Shown here in pieces: positions 45,923 through 54,125 of a stretch of 64,000 nt of DNA (positions are counted from its first letter, which is position 1; each line of letters opens with the position of its first letter). Source of the stretch: Lachnospiraceae bacterium (GTDB lineage: Bacteria > Bacillota > Clostridia > Lachnospirales > Lachnospiraceae). The notes under the pieces are model-generated. The model made no database searches. It was not told the DNA's origin and was given only the letters and a program-made list of their open reading frames with translations. The stretch lies in assembly GCA_017626095.1 (NCBI GenBank), contig JAGAJL010000008.1, positions 1 through 64,000 of the forward strand, given 5' to 3'. The translations under genes and the position numbers were made by a program.

Positions 45923-46786
45923 TCATTTCATTTCCTGTAATTTCATTTCTTTTTTTTCACCAATTCGACCAATCAAAAATTCGGTTGCAGGCATCAGGAA
46001 CTTACTGAGCAAGGCACCTAAAAACAAAAGATAAAAACCAAAATAAAACCATAACATCAAAATAGCAATGGTAGACATGCTCCCATATATACTGGTGCCG
46101 GAAAAATATTTAACATAAACAGAAAAAGCATAGGAAAAACCGGACCATGTAATAGCCACAAATACAGCACCGACAACCTGTGTTTTCCAATCAATCTTTT
46201 TATTGGGAATATAGGTAAATAGTAATAAAAAAAACAAACACAGCAAAACAAAAATAACAACAATTTTTAGTTGAGAGAATAAAATATTTAAAAAGTTGAG
46301 CTCCGGTATTTTTTCACCAAATACTCTGGCAATACTTTCACCAAATACACCAACCACTAAAGAAACCAGTATTAATACAACCATAATAACCGTGTAGATA
46401 CTCGCTCTTATTCGTTGAAAAAAGTAATTATAAGGAGCATAGGAGTGATGAATCGCATTTAACCCTCTGATAATAGCAAGCATTCCCTTTCCGGCAGACC
46501 ATATGGTAACCAAAGCGGAAATAGATAAGACTGCCGGCGATTTATCAAAAACATCCGAAACGGTACTGACTGCAATCGGGACTAAGTTTTGAGGCAATAT
46601 TTGTGCCATTGCCGTCATCAGATCTGCTTCTGTTACAGGCGTATACGGTAAAATAGAGCATATTACCAATAACATGGGAATCAGCGACAAAAACATAAAA
46701 AATGCTGCTGAAGATGCATAAGCACAAATATGACATTTCGTTACCTCTGACGAAAAGTTTTTGGCCAATAAATATAATTTTTTCAT
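45923..46786 (-). CDS. YihY/BrkB-like membrane protein
   Basis: About 287 residues with six membrane segments, in the family once mistaken for ribonuclease BN. The start MKKLYLLAKNF (46786) follows GGAG with 7-base spacing and comes one base after the stop of the SpoIID-like gene, so translation is coupled. Typical blocks are AYASSAAFFMFLSLIPMLL, WSAGKGMLAIIRGLN and the glycine-rich loop near YGSMSTIAILMLWFYFG. Biochemical role is not established for the family; export of a lipid or polysaccharide has been proposed. Confidence 0.88.
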   Translation of the reverse strand: MKKLYLLAKNFSSEVTKCHICAYASSAAFFMFLSLIPMLLVICSILPYTPVTEADLMTAMAQILPQNLVPIAVSTVSDVFDKSPAVLSISALVTIWSAGKGMLAIIRGLNAIHHSYAPYNYFFQRIRASIYTVIMVVLILVSLVVGVFGESIARVFGEKIPELNFLNILFSQLKIVVIFVLLCLFFLLLFTYIPNKKIDWKTQVVGAVFVAITWSGFSYAFSVYVKYFSGTSIYGSMSTIAILMLWFYFGFYLLFLGALLSKFLMPATEFLIGRIGEKKEMKLQEMK

Positions 46787-46787
46787 C

Positions 46788-49271
46788 TTATAACTCCAAA
46801 ACTTCAGCATTTTCAAAAAAGAACTGCAAAATATCGTTGCAAAGCCAGCCCTTATTCGCCATAGCTTTTGCACCATTCTGGCTCATACCAATGCCATGCC
46901 CATATCCCCCACCGGTTACCCGATAAGCAGATATTGAATTGGATGTTTCATCTATGGTGACATCAATCACCGCAAATGCACTGGGTAACAGAGTAGATAC
47001 TGTACTCTGACTTTGATTTGCCCGGATCACATAGTCACAGTCATTGGCGAGTACAGCACGAACATTGTGTTCTCCGATGACTTTTATGCATCCTTCCGGT
47101 CCACTAAGAAGCAACTCGTCAATCACACCGCCGTCTTCTCTTTTTACAACTTCCATTCTTTCCAGTTTTGTAAAAACCGGAGGTGTTAATGGTTCATATT
47201 CTCCTGCTTCATTTAATGTCGCAACATTTTTCGAACCCGCTTCATATCTTTTTAACAGATTTTGGTTTAATCTGTCAATATTTAGCGCGGTTTCATAAGT
47301 CCATCTGTACCAACCTTCTTCGGATTCATAATCCGATGTCTGAATATTTGAAATATAATTCCGAAAGATATCTTCATTCGTAATATCATCCGACAAAGTA
47401 TCATCCGAAATATGTTTTGAAAGCATGTAGCGATATTGGTCTGCATTACTTCCATGCCATGCATCAATATCCGTTCCAAAACCACAAGACGTAGAATAAT
47501 AATACACTTCCGCCGGATGATTATCAATTGTCAAAACCCAATCTTTCGTCTCTCTAATTGCTAACGTCGTATTTTCATTTTCTTTGATATTATTATATAC
47601 CTGAAAAGCAGCACTATCGTCTACATGCGCTCCATAAGACATCAATCCAGAATGAACCATTTTACCATATGCATAGGTTCTTGCACAGATGGCCTGTGCT
47701 TTCAAAGCTTCTGAAGGATAAGATGCCGGCATTTCGGATGGAACAACGGAATAAAGATATTCCTCTAATAACACCTCATTGATTAACAGTAAGCCATCTT
47801 TGGTTTCTGTTATTTCAAAATTCCCTCTGTAAGACGGTATTCCCTGATCTCTTTGAATGGATAAAACAGAGGTTTTCGCGAGGTTTGTTTCCGGACGCAC
47901 AAAGATTCTACCGCTTTTTAAAATTTCATCTCCAATGGTAACAGTAAACTCCTCTCCTGCCATGTGTCTTTCATTATTAACCAAGTAATCCTGATCACAG
48001 GACAATGTAATACTTTCATGATAGGCAGAAGCAAAATTGGTTGTTTTTATGACAACACGGATATTATCCATATTTTCTTCGCGCGTGACTAAGGCCGCGA
48101 CAATGACACCATCTTTGTTTAATACAAAATCCGCAAAATCATATCCGATTTTCAAATCTGCCTTTGTATAGATTTCTTTGTTACCATATAACTTGTATAC
48201 CGGCAGTTTTTGATTATACGCATAGGTTCCCGCCCCTTCTAATTCAATGCTATCATCGGATATGCATAATAGCTTTCCGCTGACAAACTCTTTGTAAATT
48301 TCAAGATAGGAAATCCTTCCGTTTGCAAAAAATACATCCGCAATATTTTCAAATGAATCATATATTTCGCCGTTTTCTGTTTTAACCGGTTCAGAAAAAG
48401 TATGCAAATTCAGACGATAATCCTGATACTCAATGAATAATGCATCCGGTTGATTGGAAACAATAAATGCAGTATTAATCTGAAAATCTTTTTGCTTCAC
48501 ATCATAATATTTGGATATATCCAGCAAAATATAATGATTACAAAATAAATACTTTGTATTTTGATATAACTGATTTTGAACCAGCCCTTCCTGCAAATCA
48601 TATAATCCCTGCGTCAGGTTTCCAACCAGAATATTGTTTTCAGACTGCATATCATAATATGCCACAGATAAATCGTCCATCTGTACAAAAGAAGAAGTTG
48701 CTTCATCCAAAGTTTGAACATCTTTTCCATAGGCAAGCGGAATAATATCCTTTTTTGTTAATGCATTTTCTGCATGCAATGTATCCCATAGAGAATAAAA
48801 AAATGTAAAAAAGTCATCCGCAAGTATTTTTGATTGATCTTTGGAATAATCCACAAATGCAGCTTCTGTATTTTTTATGATATCACCTTCCGACAAGGGA
48901 TAAAGCTCTTTTAAAACTTCAATCATATATAAGACTTCTGATTTCGTTAAATAAAGAGGTGTTTCAGCCGGCTTAGGATCATTCTTTTGCTCCTCCTTCT
49001 GACCTACTTTTTTATCATCATTTTGAAGATTCTTTTCATCCGGATTCAGATATTCGGAAATTTCATTTGTATTGATTGATTTTGTATAGAAATCCTCGTC
49101 CCTACAACACAAATAGGCAAATAATATGTAGGCATCCTCTTTCTCCATTAATATCCCGGATTTTTCGGATACTTCTTTTCGTTTCATAAAAACAATAATC
49201 AGACTGATGAAAACAGCCAGCACAAATAAAATACCAACCAGCCATAGAATTGCTTTTTTGTTTTTTTTCAT
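46788..49271 (-). CDS. SpoIID/LytB-domain exported protein
   Basis: About 827 residues, starting MKKNKKAILWLVG after GGGAGA. A single N-terminal membrane helix (about 5-27) is followed by a charged Asp/Lys/Pro linker. A long unrecognised extracellular region follows to about 480. The SpoIID domain is C-terminal: LLLINEVLLEEYLYSVVPSEMP, YPSEALKAQAICARTYA, and finally GYGHGIGMSQNGAKAMA. SpoIID itself is a 330-residue lytic transglycosylase of spore engulfment; this larger form is likely a vegetative wall enzyme or amidase enhancer. It is not proof of sporulation. It is coupled to the BrkB-like gene downstream. Confidence 0.87.
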   Translation of the reverse strand: MKKNKKAILWLVGILFVLAVFISLIIVFMKRKEVSEKSGILMEKEDAYILFAYLCCRDEDFYTKSINTNEISEYLNPDEKNLQNDDKKVGQKEEQKNDPKPAETPLYLTKSEVLYMIEVLKELYPLSEGDIIKNTEAAFVDYSKDQSKILADDFFTFFYSLWDTLHAENALTKKDIIPLAYGKDVQTLDEATSSFVQMDDLSVAYYDMQSENNILVGNLTQGLYDLQEGLVQNQLYQNTKYLFCNHYILLDISKYYDVKQKDFQINTAFIVSNQPDALFIEYQDYRLNLHTFSEPVKTENGEIYDSFENIADVFFANGRISYLEIYKEFVSGKLLCISDDSIELEGAGTYAYNQKLPVYKLYGNKEIYTKADLKIGYDFADFVLNKDGVIVAALVTREENMDNIRVVIKTTNFASAYHESITLSCDQDYLVNNERHMAGEEFTVTIGDEILKSGRIFVRPETNLAKTSVLSIQRDQGIPSYRGNFEITETKDGLLLINEVLLEEYLYSVVPSEMPASYPSEALKAQAICARTYAYGKMVHSGLMSYGAHVDDSAAFQVYNNIKENENTTLAIRETKDWVLTIDNHPAEVYYYSTSCGFGTDIDAWHGSNADQYRYMLSKHISDDTLSDDITNEDIFRNYISNIQTSDYESEEGWYRWTYETALNIDRLNQNLLKRYEAGSKNVATLNEAGEYEPLTPPVFTKLERMEVVKREDGGVIDELLLSGPEGCIKVIGEHNVRAVLANDCDYVIRANQSQSTVSTLLPSAFAVIDVTIDETSNSISAYRVTGGGYGHGIGMSQNGAKAMANKGWLCNDILQFFFENAEVLEL

Positions 49272-49308
49272 TGTAATTCTCCCAAACCGTGCAAAGACAT
49301 TACTCATT

Positions 49309-49347
49309 CACTTATTGCGTATGCACTTATTGCCATTCACTTATTGC
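49309..49347. repeat. Three short direct repeats
   Basis: CACTTATTGC occurs at 49309-49318, 49324-49333 and 49338-49347, with spacings of 15 and 14 bases. They lie between the 6S RNA terminator and the SpoIID-like gene, in the leader of that gene. Function unknown; they may be a small tandem duplication. Confidence 0.5.
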
Positions 49348-49357
49348 ATAAACATGA

Positions 49358-49566
49358 AAAAACAGCCCATTCGAGCTGTTTTTCATTCGTTCCCAAAATG
49401 TCGGCTCACGTATTTTGACGCCTAGCTAACGCCAGGTGGGCGACCTCACCTTTACTTCTGAAGTCCACTACACTTAATGGGAGGCGTGTCATCCGTAAAG
49501 TTTATTGGAATCCCGTTCAAATTCAATGTAGGTTCAAAACAACATGAGTTATCGAACATTTCAGGT
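49358..49566 (-). ncRNA. ssrS: 6S RNA
   Basis: A minus-strand RNA of about 190-205 bases that fits 6S RNA, the promoter mimic that binds sigma-A RNA polymerase. It has GTTTTGAACCTACATT on the 5' side and a closing stem formed by AAATGTTCG with CGACATTT. A long irregular hairpin lies between, and a terminator (stem 49358-49366 with 49375-49383, T-run) ends it. A consensus promoter ends seven bases before the predicted 5' end. No open frame fits. Call rests on remembered family sequence, length and fold; a covariance-model search would settle it. Confidence 0.78.
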
Positions 49567-49572
49567 AGTTTT

Positions 49573-49601
49573 ATTATACGAAAAGATTACATAAAATACA
49601 A
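49573..49601 (-). promoter_or_regulatory. Promoter of the 6S RNA gene
   Basis: Minus-strand TTGTAT (complement of 49596-49601), exactly 17 bases, then TATAAT (complement of 49573-49578). The predicted start is 49565-49567. Confidence 0.7.
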
Positions 49602-49608
49602 CCGTTAA

Positions 49609-50694
49609 TTATCGGTTTTCTTTGACAATTTTTAACACCAAACGCCCTGTTTCCTTAAACAACTCCTTCGATTCGGGATCCAATTTTTTGACTGAATCGA
49701 TTAATCCGGCGAGATTTTTAAGCCGGATATCTCCAAGCTTTTTCGCTTCCGTTGCTTCTAATGCATCAAAAATGATACCGACAAACTGTTTGCGCTGTTC
49801 CAGTGTTAATTTATCCATACATTCACTGATTGCAAGGTGTGCAAGGGTCGCTTCTTTGGAAAGTTCTTTTTCCCTGACAAAGGAATTCCGGTTCAAACAC
49901 CACGACAGCGGATTATGTTGCAGAATGCCTTTTGCTGTACTCTTAACAACTACTTCATTTGTTCCATGCGTCAAAACATTTCCAATGATTGACTCATATG
50001 GTAAATACCAAAAGATTTTTTCACTGATATTTTGATAAGAATCGCAGGAAAAAAAATCTTCCGAAAATCCCGGGCCATCCAGACAATACACCTTTAGCAG
50101 TCTTTTTTGTCCGAGTTTGCCCCCTCTTACAGCACTATATACGGATAAATTTCCGCCTTTGGAATGTCCCATGATACGAACTTTACCCTTTAGCGAACGT
50201 AACACTTCACGATAGTATAATGTAGCTTCTTTTTGAGCCGGCAACACATCTAAAAAAGCCATATTAAAATCTTCACGCCAACCGACAATGGTATCATCCG
50301 TCCCTCGATAAACGATGTAGAGTTCTCCGTTATCATTCTGAAAGGTAACTGCTGCAAACTGTTTTTCATTTTCTTCATCAATATGATTAATATAACCTGA
50401 TAAACGCAAATTTTTATATCGGTTGCACTGTGCCAAAGTCAGAAAAAGTGTAATTACCTCTTCCGGGATAATCAGGCCGGTTTTATGATATTTCTTTTCT
50501 TCCAAATGTGTTGTCAGTAATTCTGCGGCTTGATAAAAAGGAATCTGTTCCATTAAATCAGATGATACGATTCTGTCTAATTCAACATATGTGGCCATAC
50601 TAAGAGCTAATGCATCAACCTCATTAAATGGGTCTTGAAAAAATGTCAAATCTCCTCTCCAATTGAGATAATCATTGATCTTATTTGTCATCAT
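49609..50694 (-). CDS. DUF2974/Mbeg1-like alpha/beta hydrolase
   Basis: About 361 residues from paired ATGs at 50694/50691, which follow GGAG; the upstream in-frame part has no ribosome site. The core contains YIVYRGTDDTIVGWREDFNMAF and the lipase-like nucleophile elbow GHSKGGNLSVYSAV near residue 190, typical of DUF2974 proteins. No signal peptide or membrane helix. Substrate unknown; a cytosolic lipase or esterase is the family guess. It is a single gene between thrC and the 6S RNA gene. Confidence 0.85.
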   Translation of the reverse strand: MMTNKINDYLNWRGDLTFFQDPFNEVDALALSMATYVELDRIVSSDLMEQIPFYQAAELLTTHLEEKKYHKTGLIIPEEVITLFLTLAQCNRYKNLRLSGYINHIDEENEKQFAAVTFQNDNGELYIVYRGTDDTIVGWREDFNMAFLDVLPAQKEATLYYREVLRSLKGKVRIMGHSKGGNLSVYSAVRGGKLGQKRLLKVYCLDGPGFSEDFFSCDSYQNISEKIFWYLPYESIIGNVLTHGTNEVVVKSTAKGILQHNPLSWCLNRNSFVREKELSKEATLAHLAISECMDKLTLEQRKQFVGIIFDALEATEAKKLGDIRLKNLAGLIDSVKKLDPESKELFKETGRLVLKIVKENR

Positions 50695-50825
50695 TATCAC
50701 TCCAATTTTCATGTTTATGACAAAGTGCGTAGCAATCCTATCACTTATATTATATACATAAGTGAGTGGAAAAAACTTTTCCCACTCACTCAACAATAAC
50801 TCTCTTATTCACACATATTTATCAA

Positions 50826-52313
50826 CTAAATTCCAAGAAATTTCTTGACAACCGATTCCATTTCTTCTTTTTCGCAGACTGTATCATGTAAAACAGGTGC
50901 TGTCCGGATTTCTTCAATTGCACGAGGAACATCCGTATTCGAAATCTTGGATAATTCATCAACCAAAGCAAAATCTTCCATAGAATCATACTTTTTGTCA
51001 ATGGCCTTCATCACACTTCTTGTGAATTTATAAGGACTTGCCGTTGAAGCAATGATAGTTTTGGTTTCATCCTTTGTTTCTTCACGATACTTTTTATAAG
51101 CTGCCGCTGCAACAGCCGTATGTGTATCAATCACATAACCATATTGTTCATATAATTCCCTGATCATGGAAAAACATTCCTCTTCAGAAGCATAACCACC
51201 GACAAAATCCTGAAGTTTCGCTCTCATATCAGATGTAATTTCATATTTCCCGTTTGTTTTTAAGGATTCCATTAATTCTGCGTTTTTAACCGGATCATCT
51301 CCTGCGATACGATAGATTAAACGTTCGAGATTGGATGAAATCAGAATATCCATCGAAGGGGAACTCGTCAAAATAAACTCACGGTTTCTGTCATATTTAC
51401 CGCTGGCAAAAAAGTCAAATAACACTTTATTGTCATTGGAGGCACAAATCAATTTCTGAATCGGAACACCCATATTTTTTGCATAATATGCCGCAAGAAT
51501 ATTTCCAAAGTTTCCGGTTGGAACCACAACATTAATTGCCTCTCCGTTTTTTATGCGATCCTGACCCAAAAGCATTGCATAAGAATAAACATAATAAACA
51601 ATCTGGGGCACCAGACGTCCGATATTGATGGAATTGGCAGATGAAAACTGAAAACCTGCAGCATCCAGTTCTTTTGCAAGCTCTGCATCTCCAAATAAAT
51701 TTTTCACTCCGGTCTGGGCATCGTCAAAATTGCCGTGAATACCAACAACATATGTATTAGCACCTTTTTGAGTGACCATCTGTTTTTCCTGAATCGGACT
51801 TACTCCGTTTTTGGGATAGAAAACAATAATACGTGTACCTTCTACATCAGCAAATCCGGCTAAAGCTGCTTTTCCGGTATCTCCACTGGTCGCAGTCAGA
51901 ATGACAATTTCATTTTTTACTTGATTTTTCTTTGCGGATGTCGTTAAAAGATGAGGCAAAATCGATAAAGCCATATCTTTAAATGCGATTGTCGCACCAT
52001 GATAAAGCTCCAGATAATAAGCGTTGCCGGCTTCCGTCAATGGTGCAATTACTTCTGTATCAAACTTATCATCATAGGCTTTGTTTATACAGGATTTTAG
52101 TTCCTCTTCTGTAAAATCGGTCAAAAATAACTTCATAACTTCATATGCAACCTGCTGATATGTCATATCTGCCAGTTTTTCCAAAGAAACATCCAAAGTC
52201 GGAAGCTGCATAGGTACAAATAAACCGCCATCATCAGCAAGTCCTTTTAAGATTGCCTTTGATGCTGTTACAGGTTCACTGTTACTTCTGGTACTTTTGT
52301 ATAAAATCTCCAT
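50826..52313 (-). CDS. thrC: Threonine synthase
   Basis: PLP enzyme converting O-phosphohomoserine to threonine. At 495 residues it is the longer class also found in yeast and E. coli-type lineages. The PLP lysine lies in GATIAFKDMALS near residue 105, the N-terminal FVP(M)QLP block and the GDTGKAALAGF phosphate loop (near 145) are present, and GNFGNILAAYYAK near 270. ATG at 52313 follows GAGGA by eight bases. No other threonine genes (hom, thrB) are adjacent. Confidence 0.96.
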   Translation of the reverse strand: MEILYKSTRSNSEPVTASKAILKGLADDGGLFVPMQLPTLDVSLEKLADMTYQQVAYEVMKLFLTDFTEEELKSCINKAYDDKFDTEVIAPLTEAGNAYYLELYHGATIAFKDMALSILPHLLTTSAKKNQVKNEIVILTATSGDTGKAALAGFADVEGTRIIVFYPKNGVSPIQEKQMVTQKGANTYVVGIHGNFDDAQTGVKNLFGDAELAKELDAAGFQFSSANSINIGRLVPQIVYYVYSYAMLLGQDRIKNGEAINVVVPTGNFGNILAAYYAKNMGVPIQKLICASNDNKVLFDFFASGKYDRNREFILTSSPSMDILISSNLERLIYRIAGDDPVKNAELMESLKTNGKYEITSDMRAKLQDFVGGYASEEECFSMIRELYEQYGYVIDTHTAVAAAAYKKYREETKDETKTIIASTASPYKFTRSVMKAIDKKYDSMEDFALVDELSKISNTDVPRAIEEIRTAPVLHDTVCEKEEMESVVKKFLGI

Positions 52314-52434
52314 AATCAAATCCTCTAATCGTATTTATTTTACGGCGATATTATAACACAGGGTTGTTTTAAAGGCAATGAAAAGGAATAAAATGTATCG
52401 CTTTTCAACCTATCTGATATCTTTATTCAAATCT

Positions 52435-53064
52435 CTATTTAAAAAAGCTATGCCTTCCATAATCAAACACATGGTTTAATTTTGTATAAAACCAACTGCT
52501 TTTTTCCGGTGAAACGGCAGCGGAGGAAATAAAGTACAACGCACCTTTTGAAATGTCCTCCCCATATAGAGCCCTTTTTACTGCTTCTTTCGTTTCGTTT
52601 GATACTTTAACACTTTTAATTCTACCGTTATATGCCGTTGAAAACTGCACTTTTCCTCCGTTTGACTGGTATACAACATCATATACATTGGATGGAAATT
52701 TCTCACTGTTAACACGATTTAATACAACATTTGCAACCAAAAGCTTTCCGTTTTCATCCTCACATCCTGCTTCTGCTTCCACCACCCGTAATAAAGTATC
52801 ATAATCTAAATTTGATAATTCATAGACATATTCCCTCGTCATAACATCCGATTCGATAATATGTGCTTTGGAAGCCAAAGCCGGAGTATCAACCTGATCC
52901 ATTTGAAAACCATCTGAACCATCATCTCCATATTCAATAATCATCTTTTCCTGTTCCTTCTCCTGTTTCATCGTGTGTATTTTCTGTGTTGTTATCTCTA
53001 TGGTAAAGATACTTAAGAATGCCACATAACAAAAAACCATGACATTCAAATATTTCTTTTTCAT
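52435..53064 (-). CDS. SleB-type cell wall hydrolase
   Basis: About 209 residues from the ATG at 53064, five bases after GGAGA. An N-terminal membrane anchor (about 5-25) and a short linker lead to a Hydrolase_2 domain. Key blocks are LLRVVEAEAGCEDENGKLLVANVVLNR, with the catalytic Glu, and the C-terminal ALYFISSAAVSPEKSSWF and LNHVFDYGRHSFF. Homologs include the SleB/CwlJ lytic enzymes of spore cortex, but anchored versions also act in vegetative cells. The peptidoglycan-binding domain of true SleB is missing. Confidence 0.88.
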   Translation of the reverse strand: MKKKYLNVMVFCYVAFLSIFTIEITTQKIHTMKQEKEQEKMIIEYGDDGSDGFQMDQVDTPALASKAHIIESDVMTREYVYELSNLDYDTLLRVVEAEAGCEDENGKLLVANVVLNRVNSEKFPSNVYDVVYQSNGGKVQFSTAYNGRIKSVKVSNETKEAVKRALYGEDISKGALYFISSAAVSPEKSSWFYTKLNHVFDYGRHSFFK

Positions 53065-53163
53065 AGATTCTCCTTTTTTGAAAAATAATTCCAATTAATA
53101 CTACACTAATAGTTTATACAAGCTCTTTGTAAAATATTACAAAATTATTACCAAAATTTTATA

Positions 53164-53294
53164 TAATTATTCAGAACCACTTTCGCAAAAAGAAAGCTCT
53201 TTTGCGAATGTGGTTTTCTCGCCATATAAAATTAGTCAAAATGTTCTTTGCAAGCAAAACATTTTGGCCAATTTTATATGGCTCTGAATAATTA
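53164..53294. repeat. 131-bp three-way-junction palindromic element
   Basis: Terminal inverted repeats of 12 bp (53164-53175 with 53283-53294) are perfect. Between them stand two independent hairpins: about 53176-53190 with 53200-53215 (one mismatch), and 53221-53233 with 53270-53282 extended by an inner CAAAATGTT/AACATTTTG stem. The whole would fold as a three-armed structure in RNA or as a cruciform in DNA. It ends five bases before the promoter of the AP2-like gene. It resembles a small MITE or structured intergenic repeat. No second copy is in the window. Confidence 0.65.
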
Positions 53295-53298
53295 CAAA

Positions 53299-53327
53299 TT
53301 GAGATATTAGAAAGGTATTGTTATAAT
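53299..53327 (+). promoter_or_regulatory. Promoter placing the AP2-like gene start codon at +1
   Basis: TTGAGA (53299-53304), 17 bases, TATAAT (53322-53327). The ATG begins seven bases after the last base of the -10 element, so transcription should begin at or next to the start codon, leaving no ribosome binding site. Confidence 0.65.
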
Positions 53328-53333
53328 TAGGAT

Positions 53334-54125
53334 ATGAAAAAAGAATGCGGAATCTACTTTACGACAAAAAAAGACAAAACTCCATATTACAGAGTAAGCA
53401 TTACCTTTCAAAGAAAACATATCAGTCTGGGAAGCTTTATGGATAAGCAGGAGGCTCAGAATGCTTATTGGGAAGCAAAAACAATATTATCGGACGCTTC
53501 CCTTTTACCGGATGAATATACTCCCCGGTTTCTGAAATTCGAGAAATGTATTACACTGATGAATTTTCGTGATCATGGGATCTATATAAAAAATCCCATC
53601 TACATCATGCCACGTTTCTTTTATTATTACTATACGAAAGAAACCGTTTTTACATTTGATATTGATGATTTGTTTTATTATGCTAATCACAAAATCATGA
53701 AGCGTGGACGTCACCTTTTTGTTTCAGATTATGGCATGCAAGTCAATATTCTGAATCGATACGGCATACGAAATTATGCAGTACAAGATCGGGATTACTA
53801 TTTTGCCAATCACGATTCCAATGATTTCAGATATTCCAATGTCATTTGTATCAATCCCTATTTTGGTGTCAGTCAGATCAAAAACAAAGCCGGAATATTC
53901 CAATATAAAGTCAAAATACATATAAATGGGGATTATGTGGTAGGAATTTATGATGAGTTATCTCAGGCTGCAATTGCATATAATAAAGCCGTAGATATTG
54001 TTAAAAAACAGGGTTTTAACAAAAACTACGACTTTAATTACGTGGAAGGAATTAGTCCTTCCGAATATGCAGAAATATATACCAATTGCCGGATTTCCGA
54101 AAAATTATATCATCTCATGGTATAA
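53334..54125 (+). CDS. AP2-HNH-AP2-like protein with degenerate nuclease core
   Basis: A 263-residue protein with two AP2-like segments: YYRVSITFQRKHISLGSFMDK plus EAQNAYWEA (about 18-48, quoted in two parts) and GVSQIKNKAGIFQYKVKIH followed by SQAAIAYNKA (about 178-219). The middle (about 105-172) has the order of an AP2-type HNH homing endonuclease, FDIDDLFYYANHK, RHLFVSDYG and YYFANHDSNDFRYSNVICIN. The canonical HH-x-D residues are only partly kept (NHDSND). It may be a domesticated or dead homing endonuclease acting as a DNA-binding protein. The gene has its own promoter, a predicted leaderless start, and overlaps the convergent GH25-like gene by 16 bases. Assignment is by eye only. Confidence 0.6.
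   Translation: MKKECGIYFTTKKDKTPYYRVSITFQRKHISLGSFMDKQEAQNAYWEAKTILSDASLLPDEYTPRFLKFEKCITLMNFRDHGIYIKNPIYIMPRFFYYYYTKETVFTFDIDDLFYYANHKIMKRGRHLFVSDYGMQVNILNRYGIRNYAVQDRDYYFANHDSNDFRYSNVICINPYFGVSQIKNKAGIFQYKVKIHINGDYVVGIYDELSQAAIAYNKAVDIVKKQGFNKNYDFNYVEGISPSEYAEIYTNCRISEKLYHLMV

Noticed and set aside
46788-53064. Evidence of sporulation from SpoIID- and SleB-like genes
   Set aside because: Both proteins differ from the true sporulation forms in length or domains, and such families occur in non-sporulating relatives.
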